Shown here piece after piece: positions 25,346 to 34,316 of a DNA stretch of 64,000 nucleotides. This DNA comes from Symsagittifera roscoffensis (Eukaryota > Xenacoelomorpha > Acoela > Convolutidae): contig NC_087066.1 in the NCBI RefSeq assembly GCF_963678635.1, positions 66,843,477 through 66,907,476 on the forward strand. Reading direction: 5' to 3'. The notes below the pieces were generated by a model, which searched no databases, was not told the DNA's origin, and saw only the letters and a list, made by a program, of their open reading frames with translations. Position numbers and translations under genes: made by a program. Within the stretch, counting starts at the first letter, position 1. Every line of letters starts with the position of its first letter.

Positions 25346-26140
25346 TTATAAGTTCAGTGGTTTTGTATGAATTCCATCATCTTGTACTTGTCTTTTTGGA
25401 TAAAAATAGCTTAGTCCTTTCTTTGTCTGTTCATATGTGGCCACCATATCATTTATAATTCTGAATCCTCTATTAGTAGATGTAAGATTAATTGCTTCAT
25501 CAAGCACTCTCCTATATTTGCTAAAGGTCCATCTCCAGAGTCTTCTAGAACCCGCTTATTCAATCGTTGCTGCTAAATTTGAATTTGTCTGACTTGTTGT
25601 CATAGCAGCAATATGTCTTACTACATAAACAGAGCATTTCGGTGCACCTAAATTCTTCTTTGAAAAATCCCGGCTCCCGCTTATCATGTTTTGTATGGAT
25701 ACTACAACAGGTTCGAGGAAAGAAATTAGATTTTGCATCCGCCTTGAAGGAATCTCTGCAATCACTCTCCCTCTTTTTTACCCAAGCAGCTCTCTTATCT
25801 GGTTGGATGCAATCGTACAAATTTTCTTCTGCAAGTGTCAAGTAAAGTGAGTCTGTGTCCATCTCCAACTCTTCAAATTTATTTACACCACAGAACTTGT
25901 CAAAGAAGTTGTAGTAGAGTTCCAACATTCTCAGCTTTGCATACTGAAGTATGAAAAAACCAACGATGATGGGTTCTCTATGTTCAATGGTTGATTTCAA
26001 CAACTCCACTTCATACAAGTTTTTTTCAACTGTATTCAATCTTTTGAACAATGGTTCATTGATTGCCTTGTGAGTTTTTTCATCGTTGAGATACTTCGTG
26101 ATTGTATGTCTCGATCTATCCATGATCTGATATCAATAGG
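25346..26140 (-). pseudogene. Polymerase segment 6: motif C and C-terminus
   Basis: After the damaged motif B the frame is open from MDRSRHT through motif C (ELEMDTDSLYL), the DKREPG stretch and a Cys-rich CLCSKTYCC segment to about 25565. A frameshift there switches to LNKRVLEDSGDGP. A second near 25520 switches to YRRVLDEAINLTSTNRGF, and the end is a conserved FYPKR...DDGIHT tail with TAA at 25346-25348. The pseudogene ends about 100 bp from the satellite array. Confidence 0.85.
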
Positions 26141-27894
26141 AGGAATTGCCCAAGAGCTTCATTGTTTCCTGACAAAGCGTTTTCATCTCCTTCTCTTCTT
26201 GCATCAACCACCGATTGAACGAAAATATTGAAACACTTCCTAGGAGAATATTCAACAAAACGATAAATTTTGGTGCATCGCAAGCCAAGTTCCAAATAAA
26301 AGTTGAAGAAAGGAGTTATAACTGTTCCATTTTCCAGCTTGAAACTAGATATAAGCATTCTCTGTGGATGTTTCAACATTTCATTTTCAATAGCATAATT
26401 CTTCATATAGTCACCAATATCGTTTCTTCCAACCTCAGTGTTTTTTAAAATTGGAGGAAAATTCAAAAATTTCGATTTCAGTTCATCTGGAACAACTAAG
26501 TCGCACTGAACGTAGCCAAAAAGAGATCCATCTTTTATTTTTGCTAGAAGTGAGTCTGTAGAAAGAGGTCTTTTATAGGGAAAGTGGGTTCGAACTTGAT
26601 TTTTGATCTTTTCATCGGTTTTGAAATTTTGCCACCACTCACACTCCCACATTTCTTCCACTTTGTATCCTTTCTCTTTAATGTATTCTCGTCGCATATC
26701 ATCCATTTCTCTCTTCTTGTTTCCTCGCTCAATATCCTGCTCTGTTAAGGAGGGACGAGTTTCTTGACAAGAACAAAAGTGATAATAGCATCCCATTGCC
26801 TCGAATACTGTTTTACAGTGTTCACAATAACCGTCCACATTAAAACAGTCAATTTTCTTCTGTTTTCCAGATGTAAAAAAGCTCTCAATTTTACATTCTG
26901 GTCTTGATTCTTGATAGAAAGACATGACCATATTCTCAAAGTTGCGAGTTCGATTATGTCTAGCCTTGAACTTCTGCATATCAGTGTCAAACTCCCATCT
27001 CGTATACAGACCTGTTGGCATATCTTGACACATTGAATAGGGGTAAAGCTGGCTCGCATCGATTCCAACGATTGACTTACAAATACTTGATGAATCTCTG
27101 ATAAAGGTTTCGTCTACAACAGCTTTTCGAGTGAACACAATCGAAGGCCCACCGGTCATGTCTTCTCGTATTTTTTCACACAAATCTTTATCACTTTCGC
27201 AAAATGGATAAAACTTGTAATTTGTAGATTTGTGTGGACATATGTTTGCTAGATTTGGAAGTGTACATCCAAGTTTCAACATATCTATCCCTTTGTTATG
27301 ATAAAACTGAATCATTTTTTGCATTGCTTCCAGGGTTGGAACTACATCTTTGTTTTTACAATAACCGTCCACATTAAAACAGTCAATTTTCTTCTGTTTT
27401 CCAGATGTAAAAAAGCTCTCAATTTTACATTCTGGTCTTGATTCTTGATAGAAAGACATGACCATATTCTCAAAGTTGCGAGTTCGATTATGTCTAGCCT
27501 TAAACTTCTGCATATCAGTGTCAAACTCCCATCTCGTATACAGTCCTGTTGGCATATCTTGACACATTGAATAGGGGTAAAGCTGGCTCGCATCAATTCC
27601 AACGATTGACTTACAAATATTTGATGAATCTCTGATAAAGGTTTCGTCTACAACAGCTTTTCGAGTGAACACAATCGAAGGCCCACCGGTCATGTCTTCT
27701 CGTATTTTTTCACACAAATCTTTATCACTTTCGCAAAATGGATAAAACTTGTAATTTGTAGATTTGTGTAGACATATGTTTGCTAGATTTGGAAGTGTAC
27801 ATCCAAGTTTCAACATATCTATCCCTTTGTTATGATAAAACTGAATCATTTTTTGCATTGCTTCCAGGGTTGGAACTACATCTTTGTTGTTGTA
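26116..27894 (-). pseudogene. Polymerase segment 5: Pol motif A region, duplicated in tandem
   Basis: The segment starts at Exo III and runs through motif A (GIDASQLYPYSM) to the zinc-ribbon-like GYC. It then repeats the same stretch from KNKDVVPTL after a 534-bp tandem duplication, so motif A occurs twice. The second pass continues through CEHC, the CEWW motif, the DIGDYMKNY region and VQSVVDARREGDEN. At motif B the frame shifts by one base near 26130. In the shifted frame the sequence reads GNSSY, then TGA, then YQIMDRSRHT. Confidence 0.85.
26820..27892 (-). repeat. 534-bp tandem duplication around Pol motif A
   Basis: The stretch from Exo III to GYC is present twice at an offset of 534 bp with near identity; AATACTTGA against AATATTTGA near 27089/27619 is one difference. 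The junction near 27355 keeps the frame open. Confidence 0.8.
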
Positions 27895-28518
27895 TCACTG
27901 CAAAAAGTCTTTGAAAACAGTCATTCCGTTTTTCTGCCAAGTTTGTTGTAAGTAACTGTAATTATCTAGTCCAGATGGGGGTACAGTCTTGATTTGAAGC
28001 TTTTTCAGTGCTTGCTGTTCATCAAGTCCACTCTTCCTCAGTTCTTCATAATCAGTAAAGTCTTTGCCTAGAGGATTGTTGTTTCTAAGTTTTCTTAAAA
28101 ATGCTTCATATGGGGGTAATCCTGGAAAATCAAGTTTGTCAGGGTTGTCAAACCACTCATAAGGAAAGAATCTTTTTGTTTCACTAGCTTTATAAGCTTT
28201 GAGAAATGAGTCCAGAGTTGTTGCTCCACCCAGAAATTTCATAATGTCAAGAAATTGTACATCTCCAAACTTGAAAGATATAAAATCATTTGCTTTTTTG
28301 ATGACGGATGTTTCTTGTTCTTTATCGCGAATCAAATAGGGGATTAGGTAGGACTTGATCAAATTTAAATCATATCTACCGCTGTTAAATCCAAAAACAG
28401 GTAAAGTATTTATATATCTCTCCAGATGTTGTTTCAAATCGATGAGTTGATTTTTCTGAATTCGCAAAAATTGTGTTGACATATCTGCTTCTTCCGAATC
28501 TTCAATGCATTCGTCTTC
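27895..28518 (-). pseudogene. Polymerase segment 4: Exo II (second copy)
   Basis: This is a near-identical copy of segment 2, with a Gly for Glu change before ATTLDSF, ending at the equivalent TGA (27895-27897). Both stops of copy 1 are therefore present in copy 2. Confidence 0.85.
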
Positions 28519-29832
28519 CTACTCGAATTTGTTACTTGAATAATTTTTACGACGTTTGTTTAGCTGATCAAAGATCTTCTTCATTCTTTCATTGACAGCT
28601 ACTTCAATATCATGAAATTTTTTTCTCATTTCTAGCTTACTTTGTTCAGCCAACAGCTCGAGGTTGGATACAAAATCAATTATCAAGTTCTGTGGATCCT
28701 TGTTGTACAAGAAGATGGGATCATCAATCAGATTCGATGATATAGAGACTGAAATGGGGACATGTTTTCCAATCCAGGTTGTAGTTTGTGTTTCTTTTAA
28801 TTCCTCTGTAGGAACACAAATCGATTCAAAATCGAAAGTTGCTAGGTTATTAAAAAGCTTGTTGTCTTCAGAAACTGGAAGACTGAATCCTTCTAGCTTT
28901 TCAAACAAGGTTTCGCGAAGTTCATACACGTTCTTTGGGTAAATATGTTTCACTCGGTCCTTACATCTCAAGAGATGCTGATTGAAGTGGTCTGATTTGT
29001 GGAAAAAAGTGTCACAACTAGGGCATCGAAAGCACTTGAAGAAAGAATCAATATCATTTGTATGAATGATATGATTGTTAAACCTCAGTAATTTGACTGT
29101 TTTGTTAAATCTTCCAATACTTCGTCGAGCTAGTTTTCCTACATGTTCTCCTTCTTGGATATCAAAATCGTATATAAAAATGTTTCTGTGCACAATTTCC
29201 TCGACAACAGGTAAGTCTTCTACAGAAACTCCACGAAAATTTTTAGGATCATAACCAGATTTTGATATAAAATCTGTAAAGTATCTAGAAGTGTGAGAGT
29301 CGAGATCATTATGTCCGTTCATGTACATGGCCAATGCGCGGAAAAGACACAAATGATCTTTGTAAGGTTCCTTGTCTTTGTTAGATAAAAGACAATTCAC
29401 TTGCGTATGTCGTAATAAAGGTTCGGGTAAGACAGAGTCCGGACATCCCATGGGGATGTTTTTCAGCAAAGCAGCAAAAATTGTAACGTTAGTAATTAAC
29501 TTGAATCTCCATTTTGTGTTTTGGCGTTCTTGGGTACATTGCTCCACAATATCAAATTTTTCTACTTTTCCTTGGATTGTTATCAAATCCGCTTTCGTAC
29601 AAAGTAAGTGGGATTTTTCAAACAGATTATTGTTTTCATGAGCGGAGAAATAACAAGTTTTATCACTTTCGCAAAATGGATAAAACTTGTAATTTGTAGA
29701 TTTGTGTAGACATATGTTTGCTAGATTTGGAAGTGTACATCCAAGTTTCAACATATCTATCCCTTTGTTATGATAAAACTGAATCATTTTTTGCATTGCT
29801 TCCAGGGTTGGAACTACATCTTTGTTGTTGTA
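28519..29832 (-). pseudogene. Polymerase segment 3: chimera of Exo III/early Pol and a second N-terminal part
   Basis: This segment begins with Exo III (YNNKD) and runs to FCESDK. At about 29660 it jumps to the sequence that follows the zinc fingers in segment 1 (YFSAHENNN) and continues through Exo I to the same TAG (28519-28521). The jump is the junction of a 1938-bp tandem duplication. The repeated half differs from segment 1 by only a few residues (for example K for N next to LFNN, I for M before FLYNK). Confidence 0.85.
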
Positions 29833-30456
29833 TCACTGCAAAAAGTCTTTGAAAACAGTCATTCCGTTTTTCTGCCAAGTTTGTTGTAAGTAACTGTAAT
29901 TATCTAGTCCAGATGGGGGTACAGTCTTGATTTGAAGCTTTTTCAGTGCTTGCTGTTCATCAAGTCCACTCTTCCTCAGTTCTTCATAATCAGTAAAGTC
30001 TTTGCCTAGAGGATTGTTGTTTCTAAGTTTTCTTAAAAATGCTTCATATGGGGGTAATCCTGGAAAATCAAGTTTGTCAGGGTTGTCAAACCACTCATAA
30101 GGAAAGAATCTTTTTGTTTCACTAGCTTTATAAGCTTTGAGAAATGAGTCCAGAGTTGTTGCTTCACCCAGAAATTTCATAATGTCAAGAAATTGTACAT
30201 CTCCAAACTTGAAAGATATAAAATCATTTGCTTTTTTGATGACGGATGTTTCTTGTTCTTTATCGCGAATCAAATAGGGGATTAGGTAGGACTTGATCAA
30301 ATTTAAATCATATCTACCGCTGTTAAATCCAAAAACAGGTAAAGTATTTATATATCTCTCCAGATGTTGTTTCAAATCGATGAGTTGATTTTTCTGAATT
30401 CGCAAAAATTGTGTTGACATATCTGCTTCTTCCGAATCTTCAATGCATTCGTCTTC
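29833..30456 (-). pseudogene. Polymerase segment 2: Exo II (first copy)
   Basis: This segment lies in frame with segment 1 after the TAG. It carries Exo II as FGFNSGRYDLNL and the following helical region, and ends at TGA 29833-29835. The next codons are YNNKD, the Exo III motif, so the stop sits immediately in front of a catalytic motif. Confidence 0.85.
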
Positions 30457-32160
30457 CTACTCGAATTTGTTACTTGAATAATTTTTACGACGTTTGTTTA
30501 GCTGATCAAAGATCTTCTTCATTCTTTCATTGACAGCTACTTCAATATCATGAAATTTTTTTCTCATTTCTAGCTTACTTTGTTCAGCCAACAGCTCGAG
30601 GTTGGATACAAAATCAATTATCAAGTTCTGTGGATCCTTGTTGTACAAGAACATGGGATCATCAATCAGATTCGATGATATAGAGACTGAAATGGGGACA
30701 TGTTTTCCAATCCAGGTTGTAGTTTGTGTTTCTTTTAATTCCTCTGTAGGAACACAAATCGATTCAAAATCGAAAGTTGCTAGGTTATTAAAAAGATTGT
30801 TGTCTTCAGAAACTGGAAGACTGAATCCTTCTAGCTTTTCAAACAAGGTTTCGCGAAGTTCATACACGTTCTTTGGGTAAATATGTTTCACTCGGTCCTT
30901 ACATCTCAAGAGATGCTGATTGAAGTGGTCTGATTTGTGGAAAAAAGTGTCACAACTAGGGCATCGAAAGCACTTGAAGAAAGAATCAATATCATTTGTA
31001 TGAATGATATGATTGTTAAACCTCAGTAATTTGACTGTTTTGTTAAATCTTCCAATACTTCGTCGAGCTAGTTTTCCTACATGTTCTCCTTCTTGGATAT
31101 CGAAATCGTATATAAAAATGTTTCTGTGCACAATTTCCTCGACAACAGGTAAGTCTTCTACAGAAACTCCACGAAAATTTTTAGGATCATAACCAGATTT
31201 TGATATAAAATCTGTAAAGTATCTAGAAGTATGAGAGTCGAGATCATTATGTCCGTTCATGTACATGGCCAATGCGCGGAAAAGACACAAATGATCTTTG
31301 TAAGGTTCCTTGTCTTTGTTAGATAAAAGACAATTCACTTGCGTATGTCGTAATAAAGGTTCGGGTAAGACAGAGTCCGGACATCCCATGGGGATGTTTT
31401 TCAGCAAAGCAGCAAAAATTGTAACGTTAGTAATCAACTTGAATCTCCATTTTGTGTTTTGGCGTTCTTGGGTACATTGCTCCACAATATCAAATTTTTC
31501 TACTTTTCCTTGAATTGTTATCAAATCCGCTTTCGTACAAAGTAAGTGGGATTTTTCAAACAGATTATTGTTTTCATGAGCAGAGAAATAACGATATTCA
31601 CCAGTCTCAAAATTTCGAAGAACAAAACCCAGAGCAATGTTGATTTTGGCTGCAGAATCGAGTTTGTTGAAGACTTCTTCAAGTTTCTCGTTAATTATTT
31701 TAGTATCTAACTTGGACATTTGGAAGTTAAATACCTTATTTTTCCCATTTTCCATCTCCGTATCCACTAGAAAATGTTGATATGCACCAAGTTCCTCCTT
31801 CAATTTTTCACCATCTTCCCCTTCTTCCTCCACAATTTTGTTCAAGTCGGCTACCGTATCACTTGGCTTCCGTTGTTTCGCTCCATGTTCCTTTCTCCGA
31901 TGTTGCTGGAGAGAGTAGTAACTCGGGAACTCTTGCTCACAAGAAGAACACACCGTTGATTGCTTGGAACTTGCTGGAGCATGTTTCTTAGCAACATGAT
32001 AGTTCATCTCGTCCTTGTTTTTTGTATAAAAATGACATTTGGAACACTTATGTTCCTCCTGCTTTTCACATCTTTTTTGATGTCTGGCAGCGTTTATTCG
32101 AGTAAACATGTTTCCGCAGTCCTCACATTTGACTTTCTCATCTCGGTTAAGTCCAGGCAT
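30457..32160 (-). pseudogene. Polymerase segment 1: zinc fingers, OTU-like region, Exo I
   Basis: This 567-codon open segment starts with MPGLNRDEK. Its zinc fingers are C12-C15-H27-C31, C39-C42-H55-H60 and C71-C74-H87-H92. A fourth CPSC...H...C finger lies just before the exonuclease part. In the middle, DHLCLFRAL followed later by NNHIIHTNDID resembles the Cys and His boxes of OTU-like peptidases, as in related Polinton-type proteins; I hold that loosely. Exo I is FDFESI with D464 and E466. The segment ends at a TAG directly after an Asn-Lys-Phe-Glu stretch. The frame continues in phase beyond the TAG with an acidic stretch, so the stop interrupts what was one protein. Confidence 0.85.
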
Positions 32161-32340
32161 TATCTAAAAATAATTGGGACTTTTGAAATGTTCCAAATTT
32201 AAAAACTTAAAAAACCAATTGAATGAAAATACTTACTTTTCGTGAAGTAACGAAATGTAAAATTTGAAGTAAAATTCAATTGACTGTTTCTGATTGGCAA
32301 ACAAAATGAATGATTTAACCCAATAAACAAAGTGTATTTA

Positions 32341-32580
32341 TACTATCAATAACGCCTACGCAATTATCCTTTTATGGTAATGATGTCATTCTTTGAATAG
32401 AAGTAACGTCACCGCCTACGCAATTTTCCTTTTATGGTAATGACGTCAATCTATATTTGAAAGTGACGTCACCACCCACGCAATGTTCCTTTTATGGTAA
32501 TGACGTCAGTCTATGAATAGAAGTAACGTCAACACCCACGCAACTTTCCTTTTATGGTAATGACGTCATTCCTTTGAAAG
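32341..32580. repeat. Four 60-bp repeats carrying CArG and CRE sites
   Basis: There are four units of exactly 60 bp, starting at 32341, 32401, 32461 and 32521. Each has a CGCCTACGCA or ACCCACGCA box, a perfect CArG box CCTTTTATGG (32368, 32428, 32488, 32548) and a CRE. Palindromic TGACGTCA occurs at 32441, 32464, 32501 and 32561. Near matches are at 32381, 32404 and 32524. SRF binds CArG boxes and CREB/ATF binds CREs in animals. Confidence 0.85.
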
Positions 32581-32598
32581 TTCTAGAATTTTCCAGAA
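32576..32598. promoter_or_regulatory. Heat-shock element, five perfect alternating GAA/TTC units
   Basis: GAA at 32576, TTC at 32581, GAA at 32586, TTC at 32591 and GAA at 32596 alternate at exact 5-bp steps. This is the HSF1 binding pattern; three units suffice for a site. An out-of-register TTC follows at 32602. Confidence 0.8.
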
Positions 32599-32606
32599 AA
32601 ATTCTC

Positions 32607-32618
32607 AACCAATCAGAA
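32607..32618 (-). promoter_or_regulatory. CCAAT (NF-Y) element, shared 12-mer
   Basis: AACCAATCAGAA is the reverse complement of TTCTGATTGGTT, which recurs upstream of other ORFs in this block (33588, 39872, 40079, 40132). CCAAT is the NF-Y core. Confidence 0.65.
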
Positions 32619-32669
32619 CTAAGCTGTTTCTAGACATAACTTTAGATCCAAAATTTTCATTTTTGAAGA

Positions 32670-33089
32670 ATGTCAATTAAAAAACATTTTAACTTCCTCA
32701 AATTACTCTACAAGAAAAAAGAAAATATTCCGTGTGATTTCCTTATTGATGAAATAGATGTAGATTCTTACTTTTTTCACAATTTTTTGGACGTTCATGT
32801 TGTCCAAAATAGAGTTCTCCGACTAAGTAAAGGTTTCTTTAGAGAAACATATTCAATCAAAGAGTTTACTTTTGATTCACATGTTGCGTATCAAAGCTAT
32901 AAACTTACAGCTGAGTTACACTTGACTAGAAAAGAAATTTTATTTATTTTAGAAAGTTTGAAGTTGATAAAAAAATCGTACGATAATATTTCAAAGACTC
33001 TTTTTATTCCATATCCAACTCCCAAATTTGTTAAAACTCCCCAGCAAAGTTCTTTATTCCTCCATTTTTTTAAGGACTTTCAAAGTTGA
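32670..33089 (+). CDS. Unknown 139-aa protein
   Basis: This ORF has an ATG start in an AGAATG context and lies directly downstream of the CRE/CArG/HSE interval, divergent from the polymerase. The protein is Lys-, Phe- and Leu-rich (MSIKKHFNF start), with no signal peptide, zinc finger or transmembrane run that I can see. I do not recognise the family. Its first-gene position under the strongest promoter interval suggests an early gene of the element, which is inference. Two small ORFs follow within 10 and 170 bp. Confidence 0.5.
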   Translation: MSIKKHFNFLKLLYKKKENIPCDFLIDEIDVDSYFFHNFLDVHVVQNRVLRLSKGFFRETYSIKEFTFDSHVAYQSYKLTAELHLTRKEILFILESLKLIKKSYDNISKTLFIPYPTPKFVKTPQQSSLFLHFFKDFQS

Positions 33090-33098
33090 AAATCTTGC

Positions 33099-33257
33099 AT
33101 GATCAGGTTTGGTATCAGATTTCCAGAGAATTGCTTTGAAAAATTCATCAACTTTGAGTTATCATCTCAAATCTACATCAAAATCAAAGAACTTGAATAT
33201 CTGCTGAAAAATCAGCAATTTCTCATCGATTATATACAAAAAATTCAGTTAACTTGA
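33099..33257 (+). CDS. Unknown 52-aa ORF
   Basis: A short ORF starting MIRFGIRF, nine bases after the stop of the previous ORF. It is rich in Lys, Ile and Leu with a helical C-terminal half (IKIKELEYLLK). Its TGA overlaps the ATG of the next ORF as TGATG. It is too short to judge by itself. It could be a separate peptide, a spliced exon, or chance in AT-rich DNA. Confidence 0.3.
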   Translation: MIRFGIRFPENCFEKFINFELSSQIYIKIKELEYLLKNQQFLIDYIQKIQLT

Positions 33258-33490
33258 TGAGAAGACTTGCAGAGATGCTACTTTTATTAATTTTTCTTCT
33301 TTTGTTACTTAAATCGGCAATATTTCTTATTTTTACAGCAAACAACTTTTGGTCATTTTGTTTTTGCGATTGCTTTTGTGTATATTTTTACTTATTTGGA
33401 AGACTTAAGACCTTGAAAGGTTCCTCTGATTGGATACAACAACTTGAACAAAAAATGAACATTTTTGTGATTGGAAACGACAATGTGTAA
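33257..33490 (+). CDS. Small hydrophobic membrane-like ORF, 77 aa
   Basis: The ATG overlaps the preceding stop codon. Residues about 8-28 are a continuous Leu/Ile/Phe stretch typical of a membrane helix. A second Cys/Phe/Tyr-rich hydrophobic stretch follows at about 32-48, and the C-terminus is polar. A diverged copy of this region at 35337 is frameshifted, so the coding claim is not supported by conservation. The 3' part overlaps the CCAAT-rich upstream region of the acidic protein gene. Confidence 0.3.
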   Translation: MRRLAEMLLLLIFLLLLLKSAIFLIFTANNFWSFCFCDCFCVYFYLFGRLKTLKGSSDWIQQLEQKMNIFVIGNDNV

Positions 33491-33597
33491 CTTTGTTTCC
33501 GATTGGACACGAGTTTTCTATAAGAATTCCATAAAAGGAAACTAAAATCTGATTGGACACGACTACAATCCAAATAAGGAAAGTTCATTCTGATTGG
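33429..33597. promoter_or_regulatory. CCAAT/CArG cluster upstream of acidic gene 1
   Basis: Five inverted CCAAT cores (ATTGG) lie at 33429, 33470, 33502, 33552 and 33593; the last is inside the 12-mer TTCTGATTGGTT (33588). Two perfect CArG boxes, CCATAAAAGG (33529) and CCAAATAAGG (33570), are interleaved with them. A CTATAAG TATA-like box lies near 33516. The layout points to NF-Y plus SRF control of the gene starting at 33788. That is inference from motifs. Confidence 0.6.
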
Positions 33598-33787
33598 TTA
33601 AACCCACACATTCCAGGTGAAGGTGCCCCTCTCTCTTAAGTAAAAATCATTTTATTTTCAACTTAACTACCGTCAACTACCTCCTCTCTCAACTCTAAAT
33701 ACAATAATTTCAACTTAACCACAGTCAACTTTCACCCTCTCAACTGTAAATCTTGTTTTTACTCATTAACTCAATTTATTGCTCAAA

Positions 33788-34270
33788 ATGATCTTCTCAG
33801 TGCAAAACAACAACCTTTTGTTCTCGGTGGAATTTTTGGCTGATTTAGTACAAATCCAAGTGCGAGAAACAGTTTGTGGAGTTTTTCTGGCACGAGTGGA
33901 CATCCCAATCCAAGTCTGGCATATGGTGGAGGTGATGCGAAGGGATTTCAACGAACATCATATAACGCAAGTACCTCCTACAGAGAATCAACTTGGAGAA
34001 ATGCAAATTATGGAGGAAGTGGCCGAACATGAGGGAATGAACTACCCCGAAATTCCTGACTCTAGATATGTGGCCCAATCATTCGACGATTTCCTCTTTC
34101 CTTGGGAAGAGGGATCTGTGGACAACCCAATTACCATCGAAGATGATGAGGGGTTCTCTGAGCCAAGAACTCCAGTCAGCGAACCACCAGTGATGGAGGC
34201 AAGACCAGCTTTGCGCTCCATTGAGAACTTGCAAAATTCTCCAGCTGCACGACAGCTCTTTGATTTGTAA
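33788..34270 (+). CDS. Acidic 160-aa protein, family member 1
   Basis: I chose the ATG in a CAAAATGATC context; an upstream TTG is in frame but not a plausible start. The N-terminal half is mixed (MIFSVQNNN, VQIQVRETV, IPIQVWHMVEVMRRDF). The C-terminal half is acidic and Pro-rich. NPITIEDDEGF resembles a SUMO-interacting motif, a hydrophobic core followed by acidic residues. The end, SIENLQNSPAARQLFDL, contains RQLF, which fits the cyclin-docking RxL[F] pattern. Both motifs recur in the other two copies. Function unknown; a regulator acting on the host nucleus or cell cycle would fit but is inference. A second frame is open for about 60 codons with Gly/Ser/Asn-rich sequence and then stops, so I prefer this frame. 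Confidence 0.6.
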   Translation: MIFSVQNNNLLFSVEFLADLVQIQVRETVCGVFLARVDIPIQVWHMVEVMRRDFNEHHITQVPPTENQLGEMQIMEEVAEHEGMNYPEIPDSRYVAQSFDDFLFPWEEGSVDNPITIEDDEGFSEPRTPVSEPPVMEARPALRSIENLQNSPAARQLFDL

Positions 34271-34316
34271 AAAAATTGGCTACTGTCTTGTGCTTTGTAA
34301 TTTAATTTTTTTACAT

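Larger units (their letters stand above)
27722..31598 (-). repeat. 1938-bp tandem duplication inside the polymerase pseudogene
   Basis: About 29660-31598 and 27722-29660 are nearly identical copies in direct order, with the junction at about 29660. The small number of differences means a recent event. It post-dates the shared TAG and TGA. A collapse or expansion error in assembly is the main alternative. Confidence 0.8.
25346..32160 (-). pseudogene. Protein-primed family B DNA polymerase pseudogene (Polinton/Maverick or adintovirus type)
   Basis: The whole inactivated gene lies on the - strand, from an ATG at 32160 to a TAA at 25346-25348. The order is N-terminal C2H2-type zinc fingers, a central domain with a DHLCLFRA motif, Exo I (DFES), Exo II (FNSGRYDL), Exo III (YNNKD), Pol motif A (DASQLYPYS), a damaged motif B (GNSSY), motif C (DTDS) and a conserved C-terminal tail. 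This is the architecture of the long DNA_pol_B_2-type polymerases of Polintons and adinto-like viruses. Disablements are a TAG at 30457-30459, a TGA at 29833-29835, a frameshift plus TGA in motif B near 26120-26140, and frameshifts near 25563 and 25520. Two tandem duplications (1938 and 534 bp) interrupt the frame order; without them the gene would be about 4.34 kb. No Polinton integrase, packaging ATPase, protease or capsid gene is visible in the window. Confidence 0.88.
32161..32669. promoter_or_regulatory. Bidirectional promoter interval: polymerase (-) and 139-aa ORF (+)
   Basis: The 509 bp between two divergent start codons hold no ORF but a dense set of animal transcription-factor sites. 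These are four 60-bp repeats with CArG and CRE sites (32341-32580), a five-unit heat-shock element (32576-32598), and an inverted TTCTGATTGGTT CCAAT element (32607-32618). A further CTGATTGG lies near 32290. Factor assignments rest on consensus sequences only. Confidence 0.7.
33267..34316 (+). repeat. Segmental duplication, copy 1
   Basis: This block holds the hydrophobic ORF 3' part, the CCAAT/CArG upstream region and the acidic 160-aa gene. It matches 35332-36376 (offset 2061-2065 bp) over about 1.05 kb. The coding part is the best conserved, and small indels lie upstream. Confidence 0.85.

Noticed and set aside
28664-28942. 92-codon + strand ORF (and its copy at 30602)
   Set aside because: It is an antisense shadow of the polymerase Exo I segment, present twice only because that segment is duplicated.
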